DNA of 64,000 nt from Paenibacillus mangrovi (GCF_022898935.1 NZ_JALIRP010000014.1:37765-101764); one strand, 5' to 3'. Shown: positions 36,649 to 45,013, numbered from the stretch's first letter. The notes: generated from the letters alone by a model not told the origin. Translations and numbers: made by a program.

Positions 36649-37734
36649 ATGGAAAGGGATCAAAGAGACCTGGTGACCGCGGCGGACCGCGTCTACCATT
36701 ATTTGATGTTCAGTGGCCCGGAGAGCTGGGGCAGCCATAGATGGGCGGATTGGGCGATGAACCGAGACCGCTGGGATTGGAATCCGGGCGTCGGCTTGAT
36801 CGCGGCGGCAGACTATGGATCCTTTGGTGGGTCGCAATGGGTTTTGCGGGATGTGGAAGCCTGGGTGGAACGCAATCTTGGCGGCTCTGAGCAGGTGAAG
36901 GTTGTTAACTCGCTGGCCCCCTTTGCCGTCTTCCCCTTGCTCTACCGCTTGACAGGTAAGCGGTTCTACGCGGACAAGGCGGAGGAGATCGCGCTCTGGC
37001 TAGTCAAGCAGGCGCCCCGCACGAGAGAAGGCGCGTTTGAGCATACCGTTACGGAAAACGCCTCGTTTAGCGAGCAGGTATGGGCGGACACTGTCTTCAT
37101 GGCCGTCCTCTTTCTAGCGCGGACCGCACGGTTAACGGGGAACAAAGAGCTCGCGGACGAAGCGATGAAGCAGACGCTGTTGCACCTCCAGGCGCTGCAG
37201 GACGATGAGACGGGTCTGCTCTTTCACGGCTGGAATAGCGCGACGGGCGATTGGATGTCGGCCGCTCGGTGGAACCGGGCGAATGCCTGGAACGCTGTTG
37301 GCGTGCCAATGATCGTAGAGGAGGCTAGTGAGCTGTGTGGGGACGTGGAAATGCTCGGCGAGCTGCGTGAGCGGTATTTGCGACTCGCCGAGGCACTTGT
37401 CCACTGCCAGAATGAGAGCGGCCTGTGGCCGACGGTGCTGGACCGCGCTGGCTTTTATGAGGAGACATCGGGTTCCGCCGGCATCGCCTGTGGGCTGTAC
37501 AAGGCAGCTCGTGCCGGGTGGATTCCAGCGGAGATGGCCACTGCGAGCGCTGATCGCACCGTCGCCGCCGTGCTCGCCCAAGTTCGAGGGGATGGTGCCG
37601 TCCTCGGCGTCTCGGGGGGCACACCAGTGCTGGCTACTGTTGAAGCCTATGACGAGGTACCGACTTTTCCAACGCTTTACGGCCAGGGGCTCGTCCTGCT
37701 ACTGTTCTCAGAGAAGCTGAGAGGATACGTTTGA
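36649..37734 (+). CDS. GH105/GH88-like unsaturated glucuronyl hydrolase
   Basis: A 361-residue cytoplasmic (alpha/alpha)6 enzyme without signal peptide. WADTVFMAVLFLAR carries the Asp (D147) that matches the catalytic Asp of YteR-type unsaturated rhamnogalacturonyl hydrolases; GLLFHGWN, RWNRANAWNAVG and GSAGIACGLYKA are also family typical. These enzymes hydrate and release the delta-4,5-unsaturated uronic acid left by polysaccharide lyases. Its place as the last gene of the block implies that the imported saccharide is a lyase product of an acidic polysaccharide; the lyase itself is not in the window. Confidence 0.88.
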   Translation: MERDQRDLVTAADRVYHYLMFSGPESWGSHRWADWAMNRDRWDWNPGVGLIAAADYGSFGGSQWVLRDVEAWVERNLGGSEQVKVVNSLAPFAVFPLLYRLTGKRFYADKAEEIALWLVKQAPRTREGAFEHTVTENASFSEQVWADTVFMAVLFLARTARLTGNKELADEAMKQTLLHLQALQDDETGLLFHGWNSATGDWMSAARWNRANAWNAVGVPMIVEEASELCGDVEMLGELRERYLRLAEALVHCQNESGLWPTVLDRAGFYEETSGSAGIACGLYKAARAGWIPAEMATASADRTVAAVLAQVRGDGAVLGVSGGTPVLATVEAYDEVPTFPTLYGQGLVLLLFSEKLRGYV

Positions 37735-37768
37735 GAAGTAGGTCGGGCTCGCGATTGCATCGACCAAG

Positions 37769-37840
37769 CTGACAGAAAGCAAGATCAGCATCCCCATGAT
37801 AAATCAAATCGCTAAAGGAATTGTCCAGTGAATAGGATGA
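37769..37840 (+). pseudogene. degenerate copy of the small basic gene found at 40474
   Basis: The DNA around GCATCCCCATGATAAATC...GGAATTGTCCAG matches 40518-40585 (GCATCCCCATGGTAAAATC...GGAATTGTCCAG). One A is missing in the lysine run, which puts the frame into TAA, and there is no start. It lies between the GH105-like gene and the right direct repeat. Confidence 0.6.
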
Positions 37841-37856
37841 GGGGTATGAAACAACC

Positions 37857-38039
37857 TCGATTAACGGCGATGTCCTTTCGGTAATCGGCGGCATTGGAAA
37901 TACCGTTTATTACTAAAAAGATAGGACGATACGGTTAACAGTAACGCAGATATCAATAATATTTTGAAAGAATAGTATTAGAAAACGAGCCTCACTAAAA
38001 TCTGAGGCTCGTTTTTTTGTTTATCGTTGTGTGACTTGG
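37857..38039 (+). repeat. right copy of ~0.2 kb direct repeat (SDR gene 3' end)
   Basis: It carries the last codons of the SDR gene (INGDVLSVIGGIGNTVYY), its stop and its terminator, but no upstream part of that gene. The same sequence ends the intact gene at 24246-24446. Together with the small-gene remnant it fills the 339-bp gap between the GH105-like gene and acr3. Confidence 0.9.
37982..38018. terminator. terminator (repeat copy), possibly bidirectional
   Basis: AAAACGAGCCTCA pairs with TGAGGCTCGTTTTT; A-run and T-run flank both sides, so it can serve the plus-strand block and the convergent arsenic operon. Confidence 0.8.
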
Positions 38040-38073
38040 TAAAGTTCTAAATAAGCTCCTTTTCTGCTTTCGC

Positions 38074-39114
38074 TTAGGTGAAATATTTACGTTTCAGCCA
38101 CAGTGCTACATTTACAAGGCCAATCATAACGGGAACTTCTACAAGCGGACCGATGACAGCAGCAAATGCAGCACCTGAGTGTATTCCGAAGACGCCCACA
38201 GCTACTGCAATAGCTAATTCGAAGTTGTTACTTCCTGCGGTAAACGCCAGTGATGTACTGACCTCGTAACTCGCTCCAGCTCGTTTAGACAAAAAGAATG
38301 AAGCGAAGAACATGACCACAAAGTAAATCAACAAAGGAATAGCGATACGGACGACATCCATCGGTAGTTCCAGAATCTTATCGCCTTTAATCGAGAACAT
38401 AATGACAATGGTAAACAATAAAGCGATTAAGGTCAGCGGACTGATTTTCGGGATAAACATCGTCTCATACCATTCGCGACCTTTAAGCTTAACCAAAAAT
38501 AATCGGGTTAGGAAGCCAGCTAAAAACGGTAAACCAAGATAGATCAAGACGCTTTCTGCAATTTGTCCCATGGAAATATCCACAACCATACCTTCTAAAC
38601 CAAACCATTTCGGAAGTACAGTTACAAACACATAGGTGAATACCGAGTAGAACATGATCTGAAAAATGGAGTTGAAGGCGACTAGACCAGCTGTATATTC
38701 GCGGTCACCCTTCGCAAGATCGTTCCATACGATGACCATTGCGATACAGCGCGCAAGGCCAATCATGATAAGCCCGACCATGTAGTCGGGATAACCTCTC
38801 AAGAAAACAATGGCGAGGACGAACATCAGTACAGGACCGATTATCCAATTTTGCACCAGCGAGAGCAGAAGCACCTTCCAATCTTTAAATACTCGCCAAA
38901 TCTCTTCGTATCGCACCTTTGCTAGTGGGGGATACATCATGATAATGAGTCCCACTGCTATCGGAATAGAAGTCGTACCAATTTGAAAGTTATTTAATTC
39001 ATCCACGAGTTGTGGCGATACATATCCGATTCCGATGCCAAGCAGCATAGCAGCAAATATCCAAATGGTCAAATATCGATCGAGGAAGGAAAGACGTTTC
39101 GTAACTTTAGCCAC
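38074..39114 (-). CDS. acr3: arsenite efflux permease ACR3
   Basis: A 346-residue membrane protein with about ten hydrophobic segments. GLARCIAMVIVWNDLAKGD contains the conserved Cys, and AFTAGSNNFELAIAVAVGVFG the conserved crossing-helix region of ACR3 (BART superfamily). It exports arsenite with the proton motive force. It is 24 bp after arsC, so it is the last gene of the arsR-arsC-acr3 operon. Confidence 0.95.
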   Translation of the reverse strand: MAKVTKRLSFLDRYLTIWIFAAMLLGIGIGYVSPQLVDELNNFQIGTTSIPIAVGLIIMMYPPLAKVRYEEIWRVFKDWKVLLLSLVQNWIIGPVLMFVLAIVFLRGYPDYMVGLIMIGLARCIAMVIVWNDLAKGDREYTAGLVAFNSIFQIMFYSVFTYVFVTVLPKWFGLEGMVVDISMGQIAESVLIYLGLPFLAGFLTRLFLVKLKGREWYETMFIPKISPLTLIALLFTIVIMFSIKGDKILELPMDVVRIAIPLLIYFVVMFFASFFLSKRAGASYEVSTSLAFTAGSNNFELAIAVAVGVFGIHSGAAFAAVIGPLVEVPVMIGLVNVALWLKRKYFT

Positions 39115-39138
39115 GTGTTGATCATCTCCTTCAATTGC

Positions 39139-39564
39139 CTATTTGCCTGTATCAGCAAACAGTTTAATTCTTGCTCCAATTTCATCGCGAACGCGTTGGA
39201 AAAACGCCCATTTTTCGGCTTCCGTACCTTCAGCCTTCGCTGGATCGTCAAAGCCCCAATGTACACGTTCTTTGTCATTCGGAGTTACTGGACAGACATC
39301 ATTTGCGTGTCCACAGAGCGTTACAACGAGGTCGGCACGTTGCAGCAACTGGGAATCAATTACATCCGAAGTATGGTTAGAAATATCGATACCAATCTCT
39401 TTCATCGCATCGATGGCTTTTGGATTAACACCGTGAGCTTCAATGCCAGCAGAGTAGACATCCCATTCATTACTTAAGTATTGTTTGGCAAAACCATCTG
39501 CCATTTGGCTGCGGCAAGAGTTGCCTGTGCAGAGAAAGTAAATAATCTTTTTGTTTGGATTCAT
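39139..39564 (-). CDS. arsC: arsenate reductase, thioredoxin-coupled
   Basis: A 141-residue protein of the low-molecular-weight phosphatase fold. The CX5R loop is C12-TGNSC-R18, and the second redox pair is in VVTLCGHANDVCP, as in the B. subtilis/S. aureus type that uses thioredoxin. It reduces arsenate to arsenite, which the neighbouring pump exports. 24 bp after arsR. Confidence 0.96.
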   Translation of the reverse strand: MNPNKKIIYFLCTGNSCRSQMADGFAKQYLSNEWDVYSAGIEAHGVNPKAIDAMKEIGIDISNHTSDVIDSQLLQRADLVVTLCGHANDVCPVTPNDKERVHWGFDDPAKAEGTEAEKWAFFQRVRDEIGARIKLFADTGK

Positions 39565-39588
39565 CTTAATGCCCCCCTTTGATTGAAT

Positions 39589-39915
39589 TCATGAACACGA
39601 TGTACATTTTGTTTTGAGATATGTTTCCACGACTTCATTTTGAGAGGGAAGTGCTTGAATAATCTCGGTCAAATAGGGCTCTAATTCACTTTTGATGCGA
39701 ACATGTACCCAAGTGCCCACTTTACGCTCAGTAATGATATCGGCCTGCTTAAGTTTCTTTAAATGCTGACTAATGGCAGGTTGTGATAATCCCATCAGTG
39801 ATACCAAATCACATACACACAGCTCTTGGCTGTTCAGAAAAGAAATGATGGTCAAACGGGTAGGATCTCCAATTACTTTTAACTTGGAGGATAGATTGAG
39901 GATATCTTCAGACAT
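39589..39915 (-). CDS. arsR: arsenic-responsive repressor ArsR
   Basis: A 108-residue winged-helix repressor. ELCVCDL in helix 3 is the As(III)/Sb(III)-binding motif, followed by the recognition helix SQPAISQHLKKLKQADII. The C-terminus TKCTSCS has two more Cys that may take part in metal binding. First gene of the operon; the operator repeats lie just upstream. Confidence 0.95.
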   Translation of the reverse strand: MSEDILNLSSKLKVIGDPTRLTIISFLNSQELCVCDLVSLMGLSQPAISQHLKKLKQADIITERKVGTWVHVRIKSELEPYLTEIIQALPSQNEVVETYLKTKCTSCS

Positions 39916-39927
39916 ATATTCACCACC

Positions 39928-39973
39928 ACTTATATTTGTACATACTTATATTTGTGTACACTTATATTAACAA
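39928..39973 (-). promoter_or_regulatory. ars promoter with three direct operator repeats
   Basis: On the plus strand ACTTATATT occurs three times, at 39928, 39944 and 39960, exactly 16 bp apart. On the minus strand a promoter fits: TTGTTA (39973-39968), 17-bp spacer, TATAAG (39950-39945). The repeats cover the -35 and -10 boxes, so ArsR bound there would block RNA polymerase. Confidence 0.65.
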
Positions 39974-40116
39974 CTACTTATTTATATTACAAGATGAAAT
40001 GTTACAATCTTCACAGATTAAAAATGATTTTTAAGTAAGATAGAAGTGAGGATTGATATATAGCAAGACCCCATCGTAATTAATGATGATTACCCTAATG
40101 AAAGGATGTGAACAAC

Positions 40117-40374
40117 ATGAAAACTAAAATAATCGCAATTGTTGGGGCAACCGTTCTGACACTTGGAATTGGAACTGCTGCATACGCTGCGGAGATAGGT
40201 CCTTCTTCCTTTAAAGACATGCTCCCATTCATCAAGGAAATGCATCCAACCATGAATGATTCTCAGCTAGAGCAGATGTATAATAACTGCCATCAAAAAG
40301 AAGGAAATTCGGATACTCGAGGCATGATGCAAAACAACGATATGATGCAAAGAACAAATGCGGAATCGATTTAA
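40117..40374 (+). CDS. small exported protein
   Basis: An 85-residue protein with a signal peptide (KTKIIAIVGATVLTLGIGTAAYA) and a mature part with FKDMLPFIKEMHPTMNDSQLEQMYNNCH, followed by a Met/Asn/Gln-rich end (GMMQNNDMMQ). The ATG at 40117 follows AAAGGATG at good distance; GTG at 40108 is also possible. Similar small exported proteins occur in Paenibacillus, function unknown. The Met/His/Cys content might suit metal binding; that is a guess. Confidence 0.6.
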   Translation: MKTKIIAIVGATVLTLGIGTAAYAAEIGPSSFKDMLPFIKEMHPTMNDSQLEQMYNNCHQKEGNSDTRGMMQNNDMMQRTNAESI

Positions 40375-40473
40375 CGAAGTAATCAGCGATTTAACTTCAT
40401 GAATGAACAGAGCCCAGGAATGACAACATAAGGAAGTGGTATACATCTCAATTTCCAGAGGAGGATATCTGTT

Positions 40474-40587
40474 ATGGCTCACCAGAAGAGAAGGAAAGAA
40501 GCTGCCTGGAAGTCACGAAAGCAGGAACCGCATCCCCATGGTAAAATCAAATCGCTCAAGGAATTGTCCAGCGAAAATGATGAGTAG
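40474..40587 (+). CDS. small basic protein, possibly DUF6254-like
   Basis: A 37-codon gene with a strong AGAGGAGGATATC site 7 bases before the ATG. The product is very basic at the N-terminus (AHQKRRKEAAWKSRKQEPH) and continues HGKIKSLKELSSENDE. Such short proteins with a RKQ.HPHGK core are known in Bacillus relatives. A decayed copy with a frameshift lies at 37769-37840, which supports the reading frame. A terminator follows at once. Confidence 0.65.
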   Translation: MAHQKRRKEAAWKSRKQEPHPHGKIKSLKELSSENDE

Positions 40588-40603
40588 CATACTACTTGAA
40601 AAA

Positions 40604-40645
40604 GAAAGACTGCTCGGTGAAATTTACCGGCAGTCTTCTTTCAGG
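40604..40645. terminator. strong hairpin terminator
   Basis: AGACTGC pairs with GCAGTCT, with inner CGGT/ACCG, flanked by A-rich and T-rich runs (AAAGAA/TTCTTT). It can serve the small gene and the convergent PfpI gene. Confidence 0.8.
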
Positions 40646-40652
40646 ACTATTT

Positions 40653-41231
40653 TTATTCTTTATAAAAGCCTATTTTAAACATTTGATACCATTCTTCTAG
40701 TTTGTTTTCTTGCATTACCTGCAAATATTTAAGGATTTCTTTAGCAAATTCAACCGCTGATGTTCCATTCGCTGTAATCAATCCATCTTTTGAAACAACT
40801 TGCTTTTCAATAAAATGCTTCGAGCCCTTATAGTTCGGTGCATACTCCTCTAAATAGGCTAGTGAATTGCCTGTATGCTCTTTTTCATCTAAATATCCTT
40901 TATCCGCCAAAAAAGTACACGCATCGCATATCGCCGCAATCGGAATACCTTTTTTAATGCATAAATCAACTGCTTGCTTAACATCATCATTCTCGCCTTT
41001 CAGCCATGAAGTTCCACCCACTAAGATAAGCATATGAAAATGTATTGGAATTTCAGCAATTGAATAGTCTGGAACAACCGTGAAACCACCCATTGATTGA
41101 ATTGGATTTTTATGAACAGCCAAAGTTTTAATGATGAATTCTGTTTCTGGTTTATTCAGCTCTGAACATATGTAAGCACTTTCCCAATCCGCATAGTTTT
41201 CCGAAATAAACACAAGTATTTCTTTTTTCAT
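40653..41231 (-). CDS. DJ-1/PfpI family protein
   Basis: A 192-residue protein of the class I glutamine amidotransferase-like fold. ILVFISENYADWESAYI at the N-terminus and the nucleophile elbow AICDACTFLAD, with Cys after AI; LILVGGTSW is the usual preceding strand. The ATG at 41231 has GGAAG upstream and gives the normal N-terminus; the longer frame to 41306 is unlikely. Members act as glyoxalase III, deglycase or chaperone-like proteins; the actual activity is not shown. Confidence 0.88.
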   Translation of the reverse strand: MKKEILVFISENYADWESAYICSELNKPETEFIIKTLAVHKNPIQSMGGFTVVPDYSIAEIPIHFHMLILVGGTSWLKGENDDVKQAVDLCIKKGIPIAAICDACTFLADKGYLDEKEHTGNSLAYLEEYAPNYKGSKHFIEKQVVSKDGLITANGTSAVEFAKEILKYLQVMQENKLEEWYQMFKIGFYKE

Positions 41232-41355
41232 GCGCTTAGCTTCCTTCCTTGTTATATTGTTTCCAGATATAATTTTACAGGTTAATATATGACAGCTATA
41301 TGTCATACTTATTGAAGGGGATTTAGAGATCAGTATACCTTAAGGAGCGGGAAAA

Positions 41356-42573
41356 ATGGCGCGTGTTTTATTTATTAATGGCGGATCTGAGGGACATATC
41401 AATCCAACGATTGGAATTGTGCAAGAGCTTATTTCGCGAGGAGAAGAGGTCGTGTTCTTTTGTATAGAAGCTTTTCGGGAGCGTATTGAGAAGACGGGAG
41501 CAACAGTTCGAACATTTGACGATCAGAAGTTTATCAAAGCCTTTATCTCCGGTGGAAGAGATTATTTACTCGAAAGAATCAACGGCCTTTTACTTACGGC
41601 AGATATCGTCATACCAAGCGTTCTTGAACAGATCAAAGGAGAGCATTTTGATTACATCATCCATGATTCCATGTTTGGTTGCGGACGATTACTTGCTCAA
41701 ATTCTTAAGCTTCCTGCAATCAACTCTTGTACTTCTTTTGCACAGTCAAAAGTATCTTTCAATCACATGTTGGGGGAGTTCTTCACAAAAACCCCTACAG
41801 AAATCGTTAAACCAATACACGATAAATATAGAATCCTGACGGCAATGGTGAAGGAAAAATATGATGTGGAGATCCATTCTCCTTACGAAGTCTTCTGTAA
41901 TCCTGCACCACTTACCATCGTTTATACAACAAGGGAGTTTCAACCTGATGGAGAAGCATTCGACCAAACTTATAAATTCGTAGGCCCATCCATCTCTTCA
42001 CGATCAACTCAAGAAAACTTCGACTTTACTACAATCAAGGGGAAGAACCCAATTTACATTTCACTGGGTACAGTCTTTAACCAAGCCATTGATTTCTATA
42101 AGCTTTGTTTTGAGGCACTCGGGAACACGGATCATACGATCGTTATGTCGATTGGGAATAGAACCCAAATTACTGATTTAGGGGAAATTCCTAATAACTT
42201 CATCGTAAAAAATTATGTTCCACAAACTGAAGTACTGCAATACACAAAATTATTTATTACACATGGTGGAATGAACAGTACCCATGAAGGTCTCTATTAC
42301 GGGGTTCCGCTAATAGTGATCCCGCAAAGCGCAGATCAGCCGATCATTGAAGGGCAAGTCGCCAATATCGGGGCAGGCATTCAATTACAAATGCAAAACT
42401 TGACTGCAGACCAACTACGTGAAGCCGTGAGACATGTGTTAAGTCACTCATCGTTCAAGAAAGCAGCTTCCACGATGGGGGAATCCTTCCGAAAATCAGG
42501 TGGGTACCATCAAGCGGCTGACGAAATTTTCGAATTCAACTTTTGTGATTCATTTCATAGTTTTACACCTTGA
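41356..42573 (+). CDS. MGT-family (macrolide-type) glycosyltransferase
   Basis: A 405-residue GT1 fold enzyme. N-terminal acceptor domain starts RVLFINGGSEGHINPTIGIV; the donor-binding domain has PIYISLGTVFNQ and FITHGGMNSTHEGLYYGVPLIVIPQSADQP, typical of YjiC/YojK-like transferases that glycosylate small hydrophobic molecules from UDP-sugars. It stands alone behind AAGGAGCGGG. Detoxification of antibiotics or plant flavonoids is the likely role. Confidence 0.9.
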   Translation: MARVLFINGGSEGHINPTIGIVQELISRGEEVVFFCIEAFRERIEKTGATVRTFDDQKFIKAFISGGRDYLLERINGLLLTADIVIPSVLEQIKGEHFDYIIHDSMFGCGRLLAQILKLPAINSCTSFAQSKVSFNHMLGEFFTKTPTEIVKPIHDKYRILTAMVKEKYDVEIHSPYEVFCNPAPLTIVYTTREFQPDGEAFDQTYKFVGPSISSRSTQENFDFTTIKGKNPIYISLGTVFNQAIDFYKLCFEALGNTDHTIVMSIGNRTQITDLGEIPNNFIVKNYVPQTEVLQYTKLFITHGGMNSTHEGLYYGVPLIVIPQSADQPIIEGQVANIGAGIQLQMQNLTADQLREAVRHVLSHSSFKKAASTMGESFRKSGGYHQAADEIFEFNFCDSFHSFTP

Positions 42574-42641
42574 TAAAAAACATAATTTAGTGTGATAATA
42601 ATATTCTATCGATAAATTCACCAAGAAAAGAAGGCTCTGAA

Positions 42642-43514
42642 ATGAATTTTGGCAAGTATCCTACATTTATTGAAAAACCAATTAAGGCTTCTATGAAGCC
42701 AGCTCAGGAAATAGGCACGATATTGGTGTCCGCTTTTTTAGTCGCTGCCGGGCTTAATTTGTTTTTGGTCCCACATCATCTTCTGTCAGGGGGGATCGCC
42801 GGTGTCGCTTCAATTATTGGCTATTTAACCGACTGGAATATTTCCTTCTTGTACTTCATACTTAATGTGCCTCTGATTATCTGGGGCTGGAAAGCGGTAG
42901 GTAAACGTTATATCTTGCTTAGTTGCCTTTCTGTTGTCAGCACGACCTGGTTCATGAGCATCATTCCCGTAGTCCAAGTCACGAAAGACCCTATTCTCGC
43001 TGCAATCTTTGGTGGGATCATCTCTGCTATTGGCATTGGTTTTTCTTTGCGTGTAGGTGGTTCTACAGGCGGTTTTGATATCGTCGGCTCCATCGTTACA
43101 TATAAACATGACTTTGCAATGGGCAATATTTTGTTAATTTTGAATGGGATCGTAATTATGATGTTAGGCTTTTATAAAAGTTGGGATCTGGCGCTCTACT
43201 CCATGCTATCTACCTACATTAAAGGGAAAATAGTTGACAACATTCATGTCGATCATGTTAAGGTCACTTGCTTCATCGTAACGAAGAAAAAAGACGAAAT
43301 GCTCTGCCAGCTTCGCAAGCTTCATCACGGAATTACGTGCCTGCATTCGGAGGGCGGATACAGCGAAGAAGATAACTACATGCTTATGACTGTAACTACA
43401 CGGTATGAAGTACCCGCTGTTCGTAAGACGGTTATGTCAACCGATCCACATGCCTTTATGAATGTTGTACAGTCTACAGAAATTCTGGGTCGATTCACAA
43501 GACCGAGGAGATAA
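42642..43514 (+). CDS. YitT family membrane protein
   Basis: A 290-residue protein with an N-terminal membrane domain (LVSAFLVAAGLNLFLVPHHLLSGGIAGVASI, then SLRVGGSTGGFDIVGSI) and a C-terminal DUF2179 domain from about 205 (DHVKVTCFIVTKKKDEML, HGITCLHSEGGYSEEDNYMLMTVTTRYE). This layout is typical of the YitT/DUF161 family, widespread in Bacillota, with unknown transport function. Confidence 0.9.
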   Translation: MNFGKYPTFIEKPIKASMKPAQEIGTILVSAFLVAAGLNLFLVPHHLLSGGIAGVASIIGYLTDWNISFLYFILNVPLIIWGWKAVGKRYILLSCLSVVSTTWFMSIIPVVQVTKDPILAAIFGGIISAIGIGFSLRVGGSTGGFDIVGSIVTYKHDFAMGNILLILNGIVIMMLGFYKSWDLALYSMLSTYIKGKIVDNIHVDHVKVTCFIVTKKKDEMLCQLRKLHHGITCLHSEGGYSEEDNYMLMTVTTRYEVPAVRKTVMSTDPHAFMNVVQSTEILGRFTRPRR

Positions 43515-43532
43515 AAGCACTAATCATTTAAC

Positions 43533-43588
43533 AACCAAGGCAGTCCCACACCAGTTAGTCACTGGCAGGTGCTGCCTTGGTTTATTTT
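43533..43588 (+). terminator. terminator after yitT-like gene
   Basis: AACCAAGGCAG pairs with CTGCCTTGGTT, loop with inner pairing, followed by TATTTTGT. Confidence 0.8.
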
Positions 43589-43682
43589 GTCTATATAGGA
43601 CAAGCTCTGAGATTGACTGAGTTGACCAAGTCGATGTAGCATGTTTTGTCCTGGAGGAAGCCTATCAAAGAACTGGCTCTCC

Positions 43683-43737
43683 TTGACAAGTGTTCATCCA
43701 ATTTATACAATTGACCAATCAATCGTTGATATATCAA
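43683..43737 (+). promoter_or_regulatory. promoter and palindromic operator of marR-nitroreductase operon
   Basis: TTGACA (43683) and TACAAT (43706) with a 17-bp spacer form a near-consensus sigma-A promoter. Just downstream TTGATATATCAA (43726-43737) is a perfect palindrome, and the flanking ATTGACCAATCAAT repeats part of it. MarR proteins bind such sites to repress their own operon. Confidence 0.7.
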
Positions 43738-43761
43738 TTAAACAGGGGTAGGAGGGATAAC

Positions 43762-44196
43762 TTGAAAGATTCAGGGGATAATTCCATTATTGATAAACTT
43801 CAAAACTTCTATATTCAGCTTATTTCCAAATTCGGACACTGTACGGGTATAAGCCCATCGAGATTTCGATTAATGCAACAACTTTTCCATGTCGATGAAA
43901 TCAACCAAACCACTTTACAGAAAGAGTTGCAAATCGATAGGGCCGCAATTACCAGGCATTTGAAGCAGCTTGAGGGGGATGGCATTGTCACACGGCGTAT
44001 TAATCCAGATGACAATCGCTTCACGTTGGTGAGACTCACCGACCATGGCCGACAGGAAATCGTTGCTTACCGAGAAGAAAAGATCCTTTTCATGGCACAA
44101 CTGCTGCAAGGTTTTAGTGAAGAAGAACAGAAACTTTTCGCAAACATGATTGAACGCATGCAAGAAAATATTAACCACATCAAGGGAGAGAACTGA
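43762..44196 (+). CDS. MarR family regulator
   Basis: A 144-residue winged-helix protein. FRLMQQLFHVDEINQTTLQKELQIDRAAITRHLKQLEGDGIVTRRINPDDNRFTLVRLTDHG covers helices 2-4 and the wing. The frame opens at 43690, but a TTG at 43762 with TAGGAGGGATAAC upstream gives the normal MarR N-terminus and leaves the promoter free. It is 3 bp before the nitroreductase, which it probably controls in response to an electrophile or phenolic compound. Confidence 0.92.
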   Translation: MKDSGDNSIIDKLQNFYIQLISKFGHCTGISPSRFRLMQQLFHVDEINQTTLQKELQIDRAAITRHLKQLEGDGIVTRRINPDDNRFTLVRLTDHGRQEIVAYREEKILFMAQLLQGFSEEEQKLFANMIERMQENINHIKGEN

Positions 44197-44199
44197 AGG

Positions 44200-44838
44200 A
44201 TGAATACTGCACTTACCACAAACGATTTTAATCAAATTGTAACCGGGCGCCGTTCCATTAGAAAATACGATCCAAATGTTAAAATCAGCCGGGACGAAAT
44301 GACAGAAATTCTTAGGAAGGCCACTTTGGCTCCTTCTTCCGTCAATATGCAACCTTGGCGTTTCTTGATCATTGAAAGTCCCAAAGCCAAAGCTATCCTT
44401 GCCCCCCTTGCCCGCTTTAACCAAAGCCAGGTCGAAACCTCCTCTGCGGTTATCGCCATCTTCGGGGATTTGAACAGCATCAACAATGCTGAAGAGATTT
44501 ATGGCAAGGCCGTAGAACTTGGGTTTATGCCCAATGAAGTAAAAGAAATGCAATTGGCAGCTATATCCGCGCATTATGCCCAATTGACTCCAGAACTAAA
44601 TAGGGAAACTGTGCTAATAGATAGCGGGTTAGTATCCATGCAACTGATGCTTGTTGCGCGTGCCCATGGATATGACACCAATCCAATCGGCGGATATGAA
44701 AAGGACAAGGTTACTGAAGCCTTCGGACTAGACCCGGAGCGCTATGTTCCAGTCATGCTGATATCGATCGGCAAAGCTGCAGACAGCGGTTACCCATCGG
44801 TTCGTTTGCCAATCGATCAGGTTGCAACTTGGAAGTAG
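44200..44838 (+). CDS. nitroreductase family protein
   Basis: A 212-residue FMN-dependent oxidoreductase. GRRSIRKYDPNVKISRDEM (FMN phosphate contact), APSSVNMQPWRFLII and GYDTNPIGGYEKDKVTEAFGL are family signatures. It uses NAD(P)H to reduce nitroaromatics or quinones. Translationally close to the MarR gene. Confidence 0.93.
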   Translation: MNTALTTNDFNQIVTGRRSIRKYDPNVKISRDEMTEILRKATLAPSSVNMQPWRFLIIESPKAKAILAPLARFNQSQVETSSAVIAIFGDLNSINNAEEIYGKAVELGFMPNEVKEMQLAAISAHYAQLTPELNRETVLIDSGLVSMQLMLVARAHGYDTNPIGGYEKDKVTEAFGLDPERYVPVMLISIGKAADSGYPSVRLPIDQVATWK

Positions 44839-44959
44839 GTCAGCAATTCATGCTGGAGCATTTTGAAGGACGTAAACCGCAGCTTCCCTCGAACGTCATG
44901 GAGAGTTGGCCTGAAGAGACGGGACCACAAGATGAGGTATCATGATTCTGGGTTTACAC

Positions 44960-44975
44960 GACACCAAATGGTGTC
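44960..44975. promoter_or_regulatory. palindromic operator of arsR/AHSA1 unit
   Basis: GACACCA-AA-TGGTGTC is a perfect palindrome with the ACCAAATGGT core often found before ArsR-family regulators paired with AHSA1 proteins. It lies about 40 bp upstream of the chosen ArsR start. The short stretch before it (44850-44945) has a 31-codon open frame ending in MESWPEETGPQDEVS that may be a remnant. Confidence 0.6.
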
Positions 44976-45013
44976 CAAATAGGGAAGTATCAAAATATCT
45001 AGGAGAGGGAGCT

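Noticed and set aside
40436..40678. 80-codon frame on the plus strand
   Set aside because: It runs in another frame over the small gene at 40474 and its terminator, and the small gene has the better ribosome site and a paralogous remnant.
44850..44945. 31-codon open frame ending MESWPEETGPQDEVS between nitroreductase and ArsR gene
   Set aside because: Codon-like but very short and without ribosome site; perhaps the end of a lost gene, not listed as a gene.
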